From Litomosoides sigmodontis (Eukaryota; Nematoda; Chromadorea; Rhabditida; Onchocercidae), in assembly GCA_963070105.1 (NCBI GenBank), contig OY718804.1:5231317-5295316 (forward strand): DNA of 64,000 bases, read 5' to 3'. This document shows, piece by piece, positions 22,482 to 38,888 of this stretch; positions within the stretch are counted from its first letter, which is position 1, and each line of letters starts with the position of its first letter. Both the position numbers and the translations under genes were made by a program. Below the pieces are notes generated by a model. The model did not search any database, was not told the origin of the DNA, and worked only from the letters and a program-made list of their open reading frames with translations.

Positions 22482-25332
22482 ATGGGAAGCATAGCAGCAC
22501 GTTCTTTAGTAATTGTAAGTGTATTCTTTACTTCTTCACTATCAATTTTCTAAATTTTTAATATTTAACTCTGATATTTGATGGAATTTTAGACTCACAC
22601 GATCGACGAATTATCAGGAATTTCTATCCTTTCCCATCGCTGAATTCATTTGATCATATGAGATAAGCTAGGAAATAAGCTTTAGGTGATGTAATGAACA
22701 AGCAGAATAATGAAATTCAAACAGTTAAGACAGTTCCTACCAGATATCTGAATTGTTTGGCCCTTAAGTGCTAAGCAATATTTGAAAGAAAAAATTGGAA
22801 TTGCATTTCACTGTTGTAAGAGGCCAGATTGATGATCGCATTGGCGGCGAAATTATTTCATCTTTGTTGAGGAGAAAAGTCCTTTGTTAAATTCCCACTG
22901 TTGCCGTTTTTAAACTTGGCTTCTACTAGTGAAAATTATCAGCAGCTCGATGATTTCATTTTAAATTCCCACAGAGAATGTCTTTAAGGTTATTTTTGAT
23001 TGATGTGAAAATCAATGTAATAACTAAAGTCCTCAAATGAAATTTTCAGTGACTACCAGTTATTTATAGTTTACATTACTTCCATACACTCACCAACCTT
23101 TCCTTGGATCCTAAATTTACCTTACTGTTATTCGAAGTTACCTTCAGGTACTATTAGCTTCCACAGATGTTGCAACAGCACTCAGCCGCTATCTTCCGTT
23201 TGATTATCGCTTTCAACAGAACACCGATGGTCAAAGAACGCTCAGATTGAGTGGAAATAGTGAAATTCAACGAAAAATTAGTAATAAATTGACAAATAAA
23301 TTAGTCACATCCAGTAGCTCAATCACACTAATTAACAGTGTTTATTATAGGAAAGCAGGTGAGGGGGAACTTCCTGCATTTCTCTCGTCACTTCTAACTA
23401 CCTTCACAGCGTACGTCCTTCCTTCAACCCTAACGTAAATAAAATATATTTCAGGAACCTCAGGCAGTGAGCAAAGTCCGATATCACTCAGAATTGATCC
23501 TCAGAAGGGTACCATCGATAAAACAAGCAGAAATATATCGCCGGAGATCAGTAATGAAGTGATCATAACATAATTTCTAGAAGAAATTTAAAAATTCATT
23601 AGCGCATTGAATCGAATTCATTGTAGGAAGTACCGCTCATCAGTGATGGATTTGATGGAAAAGTAGGGACGGCGCAGAATCCGCTCGAATCATTCCATTC
23701 ACTTTTACGTGATAGTTCCTTTCCTAATAGCAACGAGGATTTCAAAAGTCATTCGCAAACTACGAATACACTTAGTGCTATGAGAAGTACCATTACGTCA
23801 GCAGGAGAAACTGTCCGAGCAGATTTCAACGATTTGGGAAAGGCAAGTATCCAATGGAAAAGTATGCTTCTGCACTTCCTCCAATTTGATTGAAAGTTTA
23901 AAAATTTTTAACTAGAAAATTCGTATGCGTGATTTCTTTCCACGTAAAATTTTAGATGATTCAGATCTGTGGAACACTCTTACTACTACACTTGGATACT
24001 TTTCAGGAAGAATTCAAGCTTCACAAAAGAAAATTCACTGAGGGAATCGACCCATTGATAATATTTAAATCAAACGTTGATGCTTTAGCAATGGTAGATG
24101 GAAATACTTCTGACTTTCATGGAACAGGAAGGGAAATGAAATTTTCAACACCAAGTCATATCTCAAATCCGAATCTGAATGTAGCCATCCAGAGAACCGG
24201 AAACCTAGCATCAAGCCACATAATGGACTATTCTGCCTTCTTAACAAATTTCTCTATGGAAACAAGTACATTTGTTCCAGACCTCGAGATCACTTCCTTT
24301 CCCACCACATCAATTTCGATTGGTAACAAAAAAATGTTATTAAAGCAAACTTTAGCAACTCAACAAACTCTTCCGGAAACAATTAATTTAGGTCCAGGGA
24401 CACCAATACAAGGTAATTACTCCAATAAAATTGAAATCTCAAACACACAGACTTCTGAAGCTAGCCGAAAAAACACGGGGAGTGAAAATGATTTCCGGAA
24501 AGTGGTCATTTTTCCAACCACTGATCGTACTACTATTTTCGGTAATACTCAGCACTCTACGACTGGGCCAACACCGGAACTGATAATTTTTCCAAGTAGG
24601 AAAAACTTCTATGCAAGTAATTTTGGAATGAAATTGTCACCGATCATTGATGAGACAGGGAAATTGCGAGAAAAGAAAGTCACAGCACCCAATTCCGGCA
24701 GTAATTTAACTGACAGTATTACGGAACCAAAAAACAATTCTGGAAATGGAACACTGTATTTTGGATCGACATCACCGGTTGTCTTTAGTGCTGTGGATGA
24801 TCGAGAAATTCCGCTGGAGCAAAAGTCATCAGCGCCAGTTCGTCTTACAGTTCGTGAACGGATTAGCGAGTTTTTGCGAAAAACCGGTCCTTCAGATTTC
24901 TCAGAAGATGAAGTCAAGATGAGTGCCGAAAGCCAAGCAACCATAAAGAATGCCTCGTCAGCCGAACTTTCGCAGAAAACATTGGAAACGCAATTCAGAA
25001 GGCCTTCCGAAACGGTCATTCATGGTCGTGTCACTCAAGAAGGTAAAACTCCTCCAAACACATTTCCCATTTCAAGACATGATTTGATAACTTCTGGAGC
25101 AGATTATATGGAAGTCTTGAAATTTGAATTCGGAACATCGGTTAGCACTCAGCTACCGGCACACAGCCAATTACGACAACCAACGCCAACTATTGTGCCA
25201 TCCGTAAACGCCACCAATTCAGTCTTTTCGCTTCAAACCGTTAAAGAACCACCAAATAGAAGTCTACTTTGGTTGATGATCATCCTGATTGCCTTACCTG
25301 CCATTATCCTTTTCATCTTTATCAGGTTATAG
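22482..25332 (+). CDS. Unrecognised mucin-like type I membrane protein
   Basis: Five exons (22482-22514, 23148-23358, 23455-23558, 23627-23842, 24007-25332) join in frame to about 629 residues. Exons 1 and 2 together make a signal peptide (MGSIAARSLVI then VLLASTDVATALS). The ectodomain is rich in Ser, Thr and Asn with many NxS/T sites and no cysteine pattern or recognised domain. A hydrophobic segment (LLWLMIILIALPAIILFIFI) ends the protein two residues before the stop, so there is almost no cytoplasmic tail. The fourth intron starts AAG|GCAAGT, a GC donor with otherwise perfect consensus; no phase-compatible GT donor is present. The last exon might instead start at 23956. Long Ser/Thr-rich surface proteins of this shape are often glycosylated coat or mucin-like proteins, which is inference here. 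Confidence 0.65.
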
Positions 25333-26286
25333 TTTAAAGCTTGAAAGGGCTAGTTTTTGTTTGAAATTTACCAACATTACGCATTCAAATTATTCAGTGT
25401 ACCTTTGAAACTAATTTAAATATGCGATTCTCATAAAGCATGTGCAAAATTCAATTAAAGTATTACGAATGTTACGCTTCAGGTCCTAACCATTTTTAGA
25501 TGAAGTGCTAAAATGAATGAAAAAGATGAATTTGTAGAAAGTAGGAAAAGATATGAAATCATTAATAGCACTAACTATAATATGTCTGTTGTATCCAGAA
25601 ATGCGGATAGTTTATCCTCGACCGAAAAAGGAGCGGAAGAGCGGAAGGAGGATGTGTGCAGCAGCAAACCGTCGGAAGAAGGAATACAATCAAGAAAAGG
25701 CAGTGATGAAAAAATGAAATGAAACCGTTTCCGTAATTAAACCTACACGAAGGACAACAACTCCCTCTGGTGCTGTACGAGCAGCGGCATTCTTCCTTTA
25801 TGTTCAGCACGATCAACACGATGGATCCTCTTGGTCACTTTAATGATCATCTCTTTTTCTTGGTTTTTTATCGAATTCGCCTACTGTTAAAATGTTCGAC
25901 AGTTGAAACATCTCCCACAACAATAGGTTTAACGACAACTCATTTTACGTGGTATTGCACTCTGACCTTTCGTACTTCACTGGTAATTGTAGGAATAGCA
26001 CTGACAGTGATAAGCTCATTCCTACGTGATGTTTCTTTATAAAGTAATAACTGTACTCTAAACAGCAGCGATCGGCTCCTAAGAGGCACAGAATTGCAGC
26101 TGCTGCCTACAGGGATCTCAGAGTTGCCCTATATTTCTTAAAAATGTTCTAAACAATTAACGTGTAACAATACAGAATAAAAATTTTCATTTAAACTGTT
26201 TCAGTAAATGTCCATGAATTAATTAAACTCAGAATTAATGAATATAGCTGTCGTGAAGCAATGCGGTGTGAATTTTATGACATATA
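25333..26286. other. Intergenic left of IR-B
   Basis: It contains one weak coding candidate (25513-25722, listed separately) and the 3' region of the His-rich peptide gene B. An AATAAA at 26175 on the plus strand could end a plus-strand transcript. The open frame at 25770-26042 ends in a hydrophobic stretch but lacks a credible start or splice context. Confidence 0.45.
25513..25722 (+). CDS. Possible small charged protein
   Basis: A 69-codon frame from an ATG encodes a hydrophilic protein rich in Glu, Lys and Ser (MNEKDEFVES..). A CATTTTTAG acceptor lies 13 bases before the ATG, and the frame starts only 180 bases after the mucin-like gene's stop on the same strand. That fits a downstream operon gene or a cytoplasmic-tail exon, but no in-frame splice from the upstream gene was found. 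Composition alone could be chance. Confidence 0.25.
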   Translation: MNEKDEFVESRKRYEIINSTNYNMSVVSRNADSLSSTEKGAEERKEDVCSSKPSEEGIQSRKGSDEKMK

Positions 26287-26508
26287 TCAATCCCATTTCC
26301 ATCCTCCGTGGCCGAGTGAATGATGAGCATGATGATGCAGATAATGATGGAGATGTGGATGATGCCAGGGGAAGAATCCGTGATGATCGAGATGATGATA
26401 ATGATGCCATGGGATGTTCCAGCCGTCGTCCCACCAGCCGGACGCTCTCACTGATATCACCAAAACAGCCAGCAACAACGTTGCAGTAGCAAATCGCACT
26501 GACGCCAT
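26287..26508 (-). CDS. Small secreted His/Trp-rich peptide (copy B)
   Basis: This copy encodes the same 73-residue precursor as copy A with one change, Arg to His (YRH in A, YHH in B), raising mature His count to 17. Signal peptide, Trp positions and Asp end are identical. The stop is TGA rather than TAG because the shared sequence ends at the T of the stop codon and the next two bases are unique to each arm. The gene lies on the minus strand about 0.9 kb after the sepiapterin reductase stop. The 3' flank differs completely from copy A, so the two transcripts would have different 3' ends. Both copies look intact and expressible. Confidence 0.75.
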   Translation of the reverse strand: MASVRFATATLLLAVLVISVRASGWWDDGWNIPWHHYHHLDHHGFFPWHHPHLHHYLHHHAHHSLGHGGWKWD

Positions 26509-27173
26509 AATAACTGCAACACACGTTTTTTCACTCATCCGATTCGGTCAAACAAACGATCCGATCAGAAAGAAATTTTAGGAAGAAAGAATCGGTAACG
26601 GAAAAGCTTACTGAGCGCTTCCGGAGGAGGTCTTCTGCTTTTCGGGTTGCTTTGAGGAAGCTATGGAACGAGGCACTTTATACAGTTAGCGTGAAAACAG
26701 GCTTAGAATTAGGTCGACGGGAAGCGAATTTTTTCTAACTTCTTGTCACACCACAACCCTCCCATCCTTCCCTGCTGGTACCATTAGCCTGTGGCCTCAT
26801 TTCGGGTGGACAAGTTCCATTGCGACATTCCCACTAATTGCATCTTCCCTCATTCAACTGTCACACAATTCTCTCTGTTATTATTTGCGCTTCCCTCTCG
26901 TCGCGTTATTTGTGAAAGTTGCAGAACAAGAATTTTTTAAATTTCTGATGACACATTCCACGACGCTATTATTAGCTCGACGATAGCGTTCGTCCCTCCT
27001 CCTCGCCTCATCATCCCCTGATGTCGTCGCTATCACGTCATTTGCCACGCCGGGAGGTAATTGGTACAGTGAGGATTGTGACAGCAAAGCTCGAACTGTT
27101 CGTTCGGAAGGTCTCAAATTGCAAAACAAACCAGAACAAGGATGTTTGGTGGAAGCCAACTAACAACTTCAGA
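26289..27173 (-). repeat. Right arm of 885-bp inverted duplication (IR-B)
   Basis: This is the reverse-complement partner of 18608-19492, the same length with two substitutions. The spacer between arms is 6,796 bases. The arm's outer edge at 27173 lies about 260 bases from the sepiapterin reductase stop. Flanks outside both edges show no further similarity to IR-A flanks. Confidence 0.97.
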
Positions 27174-27430
27174 ATATGTGAGATTGTGTGTGAGGATGAG
27201 CATATTTTGTAATGTGAACGAAGTGTGTTTGTTCACAAAGGTTCAATATCCCTTTTCGGACAGCGACATGCGTGGTGTCGTACAAACTTTCTCCATAACT
27301 GGAAAAGAATTTTTAAAATGACGGAAGACCGCTTAGCGTATCTCGTGCGCTCGTCATGTAATTCCGTTTCTTTTTTTGTGTTGTTGCAAAATATAATTTG
27401 TACGAAGAAATGAAATTTTGGACAGCAAAA
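26509..27430. other. Upstream region of peptide gene B and gap to SPR
   Basis: Most of this is the promoter portion of IR-B. Bases 27174-27430 are the 3' flank of sepiapterin reductase, with no gene seen. Confidence 0.6.
26676..26682 (-). promoter_or_regulatory. TATA box of His-rich peptide gene B
   Basis: This is the mirror position of the TATA box in arm A, TATAAAG on the minus strand. The following base is T instead of C. Confidence 0.5.
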
Positions 27431-29473
<2,043 letters not shown>

Positions 29474-29721
29474 CAGAGACCTCAAATATCGTTTAATAGA
29501 TGATGGAATAGTTCCGTCCTTTCGACTAAGCTTCTGCTCGATGCGTTCAAAAATGAAGCGAAAAGGATGGCTTTAATCACTGCCACTACCACTATAATTT
29601 GAAAATTTCACAACTATAAAAAAAAATTCAGGCACGATGATGAAAGTGAAAGGTAAGCAGCCAAACATTCGTTTTTGCGTAAAATTTGAAGCAACACTAG
29701 GCACAGTAATTCTGTGAGAAC

Positions 29722-29874
29722 TTATTCTCTAAAAGATCGTCGACCACAATCACAGGGAATTTCAATTTCATTAATCTCACTCTGTATTTGCATCAAAGAG
29801 ATAAACTGGTAAAGTTGTGGACCTGTACTTTTCTGATCATTGTTGCAGACTTTAAGCTTCAGTTTCAGATCCAT
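29722..29874 (-). CDS. Possible 50-residue protein upstream of SPR
   Basis: An ATG frame of 50 residues (MDLKLKLKVC..CDCGRRSFRE) has protein-like composition. An acceptor ATTCAG lies ten bases before the ATG, as for a trans-spliced gene. It ends about 250 bases before the SPR start on the same strand, so an operon-like pair is possible. I do not recognise it, and it may continue through an intron that I cannot place. Confidence 0.3.
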   Translation of the reverse strand: MDLKLKLKVCNNDQKSTGPQLYQFISLMQIQSEINEIEIPCDCGRRSFRE

Positions 29875-30484
29875 GCTAACCTTGCTGAATTGCACAAATG
29901 AAATGTCACGTGCCAAAGGGAGAGAGAGAGGGAGGAGAATGGGCAACAATTATCGGATCGATAATTCACAAAAACAATGTTGCACCGTTTATTTCGGCTT
30001 AAAATTTTTGCACGTCCGGCTAATTCACGTACCAAACATTTGAGGGAAGTAGCAGCATTTTAAACAATTTTAAGTTTGTTTTATCCGTAATATCATGAAA
30101 AATTGACTGATTGGATCGATATGCGAGTGACGTGTAAATTACAGCACTTACACACAGCTACCTGTAAACACCTGCAATTTCTCTTATTCCTAACATTATA
30201 GTAATCTTAGTTAATGTGCTAAATCTTCTTTGCTTTCTCCATGTTCGTTTCGAGTGAGTTACTGTACACATTTTCCATATTATTAATAAGCAGACAGTCT
30301 AATTGATATGATCCAAGTGACTGTATCAAAGTATTAAAGCTAACCGCCGCACAAATAAAACTAGTAGATTGAAGAAACATGTGAATATAAAACAAAAGAA
30401 AAAGCTAAAATCTTGAACTTCTAAAAATGTTTAATTAAATTTCCGTTCAAACTTTCAATTTCTTTCAAAATATTTGATCAATAG

Positions 30485-30770
30485 GAATGCTTTTTCGAAC
30501 ATTTGATTGTTAGCCTTCATGCAGATGAATCCAAGCTGTTTATTTCACTGCAAATCCTTGCAGCAAAAGGACATTATGTGGAAGCATTATGTTACATCAG
30601 TGACAACAAAGATTTTTCCGTAAGTTCTCTTTTTAACTTCATAATTTTAACGCTCTATTACAATAACCTAAACCTGAACTCATAAAACCTCAATTTGACT
30701 AACAATCTTCAAGTCACTTTCAAATGAGTTCGCTTTTTAACCTATAGCGGAGTAATTTTCTCTAGCTACT
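30485..30770 (+). pseudogene. Orphan exon pair, possible gene relic
   Basis: An open segment begins after a CAATAG acceptor (exon from 30485) and ends at a perfect GTAAGT donor at 30620, reading ..HLIVSLHADESKLF.. then YVEALCYISDNKDFS. The next acceptor (CCTATAG near 30749) continues in phase with RSNFL and then a stop. The helical character faintly recalls the C-terminal Mic1 region of RMC1-type proteins, but that is a weak memory-based resemblance. No upstream exons or start were found on this strand, and APPBP2 lies opposite downstream. Either a fragment of a lost gene, or exons of an unannotated small gene. Confidence 0.3.
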
Positions 30771-31096
30771 TCTCTTTCAGTAGCACTTGATTCTTCAAAC
30801 AATTTGGCAGGATTTATGACATAAAAAGAAACTGTACAGTTCCATCAACTGGATAACATATTGAAAAGTCACAATGAACATAAATAAATGCCTAATTAGT
30901 TTGCAACAAAATAGTAAATTAAATATATTAGAAAAATGTCACAGCACACGGAAAGCAGAAAGATGGAAAAACAAGGACAATCGCGCAATAAACGATAATG
31001 GTGAAAAGAAGGTATCTCAATGATATAAAACATTTGCATCTTGCATTTTCAACAAATTTTCAAACTTTGTACATCTGTACACATCAATCGAGGAAA

Positions 31097-35428
<4,332 letters not shown>

Positions 35429-35857
35429 CACATTGCAAATAAATTAAAACCGGATAAAATATAGGGACGTTTTGATATAAAATACACATCCGCCAGGAAC
35501 TATGTGCTTTCCCAACCTTAAATTTCAATAAATTCTACCATTTTAAATTCTGCCTGTAATCTATGAACTTTTTTCTGCAACTGATCAATCTCTAAAATGG
35601 ACAAAGACTCGGACTAGGTGAATTTTTGCAAAATTTTTTTTGGGAAATAATGCAGTTAAGGTTGACAATAAAACAAAACAAGAAAAAGAGTTTTTTTCGA
35701 CCCACCAGAAGCTACGCTCTTTGAAACAACCAGGCATTCTCTTTATGATTTATCGTCCGTACAAAAATAGAAATGCATTTCAAAATTTAATCGCAAAGAT
35801 TTGAAGAATATAAATCGTCTAAATCTGCTTAATTTGTAAGTGTAAATTCCTGGGGAA
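35429..35857. other. Short gap between APPBP2 and upstream gene
   Basis: About 430 bases lie between the stop of the unrecognised gene and the APPBP2 start, on the same strand. No coding exon was seen. Confidence 0.6.
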
Positions 35858-36679
35858 TTATTTCATGTAAAAAAAATGTAATAAAGAAGACAAACTAGGG
35901 TTCCTTGTTTTTCCATTTTCTCGAGTAAAATTCCTTACTCCCCAAACTTCCAGCAGTTCGTCCCATTGACCAAAAAGTGGATCAAACAAGCCTCGTTGCA
36001 TTACCAATTGTCGCATCTCGTCACGCTGTCTTATCAAATGTTCAATCATATTACGTAGCTCATCGATGAGTCCTACGGCAATACGCTCCATTCCACCCAT
36101 TATTGGTTCATCGTCTGCTCGATTCGCTTCTCTATGAATATTGAATTCCTCGAAAATATTCACCCAACGATACTTTTGTTCCCAATAAAAAATATTCCAG
36201 GAGATCGTAAATCCGCGGAAAAACCCAACTGTAGGTGTGGATGATTCCGCGGACTGTCAATGGATCTAGAGAGAATTCACTAAAATTACCTCTTGAAAAC
36301 GTGGAAGTAATTTAAACGACATCTCACACAACGAAATATAGATAGAAGAACAGAGTCAGACTATAGGCTAAATTCCACAAATAATCAGTCATACGAATCA
36401 AAGGAAATTTAACAAGCAGAGTTAAATAAACTTTATTTCTTGATGAAAAACCAACTCTCCCAAAACCGCAAGTTGTTCAGCTAATACGACATTTGCCTCG
36501 TGTACGAGCACATGAAAATCCCTGTCCAGATGTCCCAAATTGATCCGATTTTCATTAGGTGGAATTACTGGTAAGTTCAAAGGTAAATTGTGCAATATCT
36601 GAGCTGCTCGTTGCGCCAAACCTACCGCTTGTTGTTCATTTTCAGGTTGCACATTTATTTGTCCATCATCATTTGCCAT
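35858..36679 (-). CDS. Unrecognised two-exon protein
   Basis: Exon 1 (36679 to about 36449) encodes MANDDGQINVQPENEQQAVG.., acidic then hydrophobic with a LVHEANVVLAEQLAVLGEL helix. A phase-0 splice to an acceptor CATTGACAG at 36254 continues with SAESSTPTVGFFRGF, an aromatic-rich YWEQKYRW segment, then a charged helix (LIDELRNMIEHLIRQRDEM) and GQWDELLEVWGV. The total is about 208 residues. The helices could form coiled coils; no signal peptide or membrane segment is evident. The donor (GTTTTTC) is weak. I do not recognise a family. It lies head-to-tail upstream of APPBP2. Confidence 0.5.
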
Positions 36680-37086
36680 TGCCGAAAGTTTATGTAATGA
36701 ACAACGAAACTACCCGTGAAAACCACTGCAAGCAAAAATTTTACAAGGCTAAACCGCTCACACCAAACACGGACTACATCAAATAAAGATCATCAATCCT
36801 TTTATCTCGCTAAGCCTTAATTTTCGAAGCGAAACAGAAGCATAAGGAACAGCTTTACAATGATGAAACTGTGAAATGTAATAAAAATGTGATGTAATAG
36901 AACTTAAACACACCGATCTACAAACAGATCACAAATTATTTCAGCAAATTAAAAAAAAAAATTATTTAAAGTACAAATCCACGAACGATCAATTAGTAGT
37001 GATGTACAGGTAGTTGTCGTGCAATATCCCTCTGGCAGATGACCACTGGTAAAACTGCAAATGCAATCAGTTCCTTTCACGGGTGA
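36680..37086. other. Intergenic
   Basis: Between the unrecognised two-exon gene and the possible small membrane protein, no gene or notable repeat was seen. Confidence 0.5.
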
Positions 37087-37290
37087 TCATCGCCAAAAGA
37101 ATACAACTACTTTGTCACCAATAATTGTGTGATTCACTTGGGAAGGGAGAATGCCAACCGTGTGACGAATTAATTCAATAATTAATTTACTAAAAAATTC
37201 AAAAGTGACTGAAATCAATAAACATGCCAATGAGAGTATGCCACAAACAACCAGTGAGAAGTAGAATGGAATGAAATTCCGCATGTCCAT
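37087..37290 (-). CDS. Possible small membrane or secreted protein
   Basis: A 67-codon ATG frame (MDMRNFIPFYFSLVVCG..) has an N-terminal hydrophobic stretch of about 25 residues (SLVVCGILSLACLLISVTF) followed by a polar tail ending VVVFFWR. It could be a small membrane protein or the last exon of a larger gene, as the frame stays open upstream to 37366. No homology is recognised, and AT-rich hydrophobic frames arise by chance. Confidence 0.3.
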   Translation of the reverse strand: MDMRNFIPFYFSLVVCGILSLACLLISVTFEFFSKLIIELIRHTVGILPSQVNHTIIGDKVVVFFWR

Positions 37291-38888
37291 CTTCACAGCA
37301 GCGACATATTGGCAGGAATAATGCGCAAAGCGGGAATTTGAATCTTTTGCGTATAAACTGCCTCTCTATCGTTCGCCAGTTGGAAAAGTAAATTTTCACT
37401 CTGATAATTCATCATCCTACGTTGATGGTGCTAGCAAAGAGTACAGTACAATATAGCTTCACTGCTGTAAACTAGTAAGATAAGAGTGAAAATAATTTTA
37501 GTCTTCCCCACTTAAATGAAAGTTGTCCACAGCTTCTATATTTTCCGGGAAATTTGACTCAATGTCAGACCAATGTTAGAGGAAAGTGAAACGAATTTTT
37601 TTTTAAGTGAACGAAAAGCTCAGTTAATAAGCTGTCTCTTCACAGAATAAAAAACACTATCGATGGAATTTACGTATAAAAAAACACAGTTACACGGAGA
37701 AACTGATTATCCTTTTCTCCATTTCCACAGTTTTTTTCCTTCAATTTAATAAACAGAAGCACCACAATCGTGCATTTCGGTACTTTTTAGCGTTGTTCGA
37801 TGCAATTCAACTTTATCCATCTGTCTTCTTGTAGCAATTCATGACTTGAAGGGCTCTGTCGTAGCTTTTTCGATTTTTTAACCTTGTGTGGATTGAGAAA
37901 GTTAGGAGAGCGAAAATATGTTAAAAACTTAAAAAAATTCCCCGTTCGTTTTTCAGTAAATACTTCATCTCATTGGAACGAACCAAAGTAGTCCAGCGGA
38001 CAGCAAAAACTATCAGTCCGATACAACATTCTATACAAACATGTGATTCCTTAGACGCGCATTGGATAAGGTGGAGAGTAAAATTATGGGGGTTATAATT
38101 AGCAAGAACAATAAAAGATGATTCACTGAATCCTTCAAAAAAATGATTTGCTCTGATAACAGCTGCATATGAACACTGAAATCATCAAATTCTGACCAGT
38201 AATAAAACATCTGTTGATATCGAAGTGTTGAAAGGCCTTTTCATAAGATATGTGAGATTTTTTTTAGTCCTTTCCAGGAATATTTTGCATTTGCTTTCGA
38301 TCGTATCAATACGGCTATGAAATTGCACTTCACTGCATCTTTTACCCGAAGTTTCAGTTAAATTACATTGAAAAAAGATATAAGACACAATTATAAAACC
38401 TAAAGGTGTCACAAAATATTTTCACCTCCAGATGCTGCTAAACCATTAATGCGTTAAAGTTATCAAAATGGCCGACAGAAGAGCCATTTAATTTAAAAAA
38501 CTTCACAATGACTTAAAATTTTGACGTCCAAGCAATTTTGATAAAAATTTCAATAAATTCCCAACAAAAATTCTCAAGTTTCAAAAGCAAATAAGGAAGT
38601 CATTCCCTAAAGGGAATGACTTTTCCTTTAGTCATTCCCAAGTATTCCAGTATGTTGCATAATTAACTGCATGACCGCAAACCAAACACGATATATTAGA
38701 TGTCTGCATTAAAACTAAATTTTATCCAAGAAATTAGTTGCAACGTTTCCTAAATATGGGAATGTTAAACGTGTCTGACGTCGCAGCTTGAAGCAACATG
38801 GATCATCAAATTGGAATCAAAAATCATAATAATTAGCAAAATGGAGAACCAAACTTTTAAAAATTTTCAGAGACGAAAAGGGAAAAAA
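37291..38888. other. Intergenic, 3' of the SLC17A9-like gene
   Basis: No gene is supported in about 1.6 kb. It contains a perfect 12-base-arm hairpin at 38597-38622. Confidence 0.55.
38597..38622. repeat. Perfect 12-bp palindrome with 2-base spacer
   Basis: AAGTCATTCCCT at 38597-38608 is followed by AA and its exact reverse complement at 38611-38622. A third near-copy of the left arm (AGTCATTCCC) follows at 38630-38639. It lies about 270 bases beyond the stop of the transporter gene (minus strand), so it could form an RNA hairpin in a long 3' end or a DNA cruciform; it has no T-run terminator character. Confidence 0.85.

Larger units (their letters stand above)
29474..31096. other. Intergenic between SPR and APPBP2
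   Basis: It contains a weak minus-strand small ORF (29722-29874) and a plus-strand orphan exon pair (30485-30770), both listed. Otherwise it is AT-rich with nothing recognisable. Confidence 0.5.

Noticed and set aside
24609..25019. 136-codon frame on the minus strand opposite the mucin-like gene
   Set aside because: It is a shadow of the large last exon in another frame, with no splice signals or recognisable protein.
18608..27173. Inverted arms as terminal inverted repeats of a DNA transposon
   Set aside because: There is no transposase-like frame between the arms, no target-site duplication at the outer edges, and the arms contain a normal promoter and gene.
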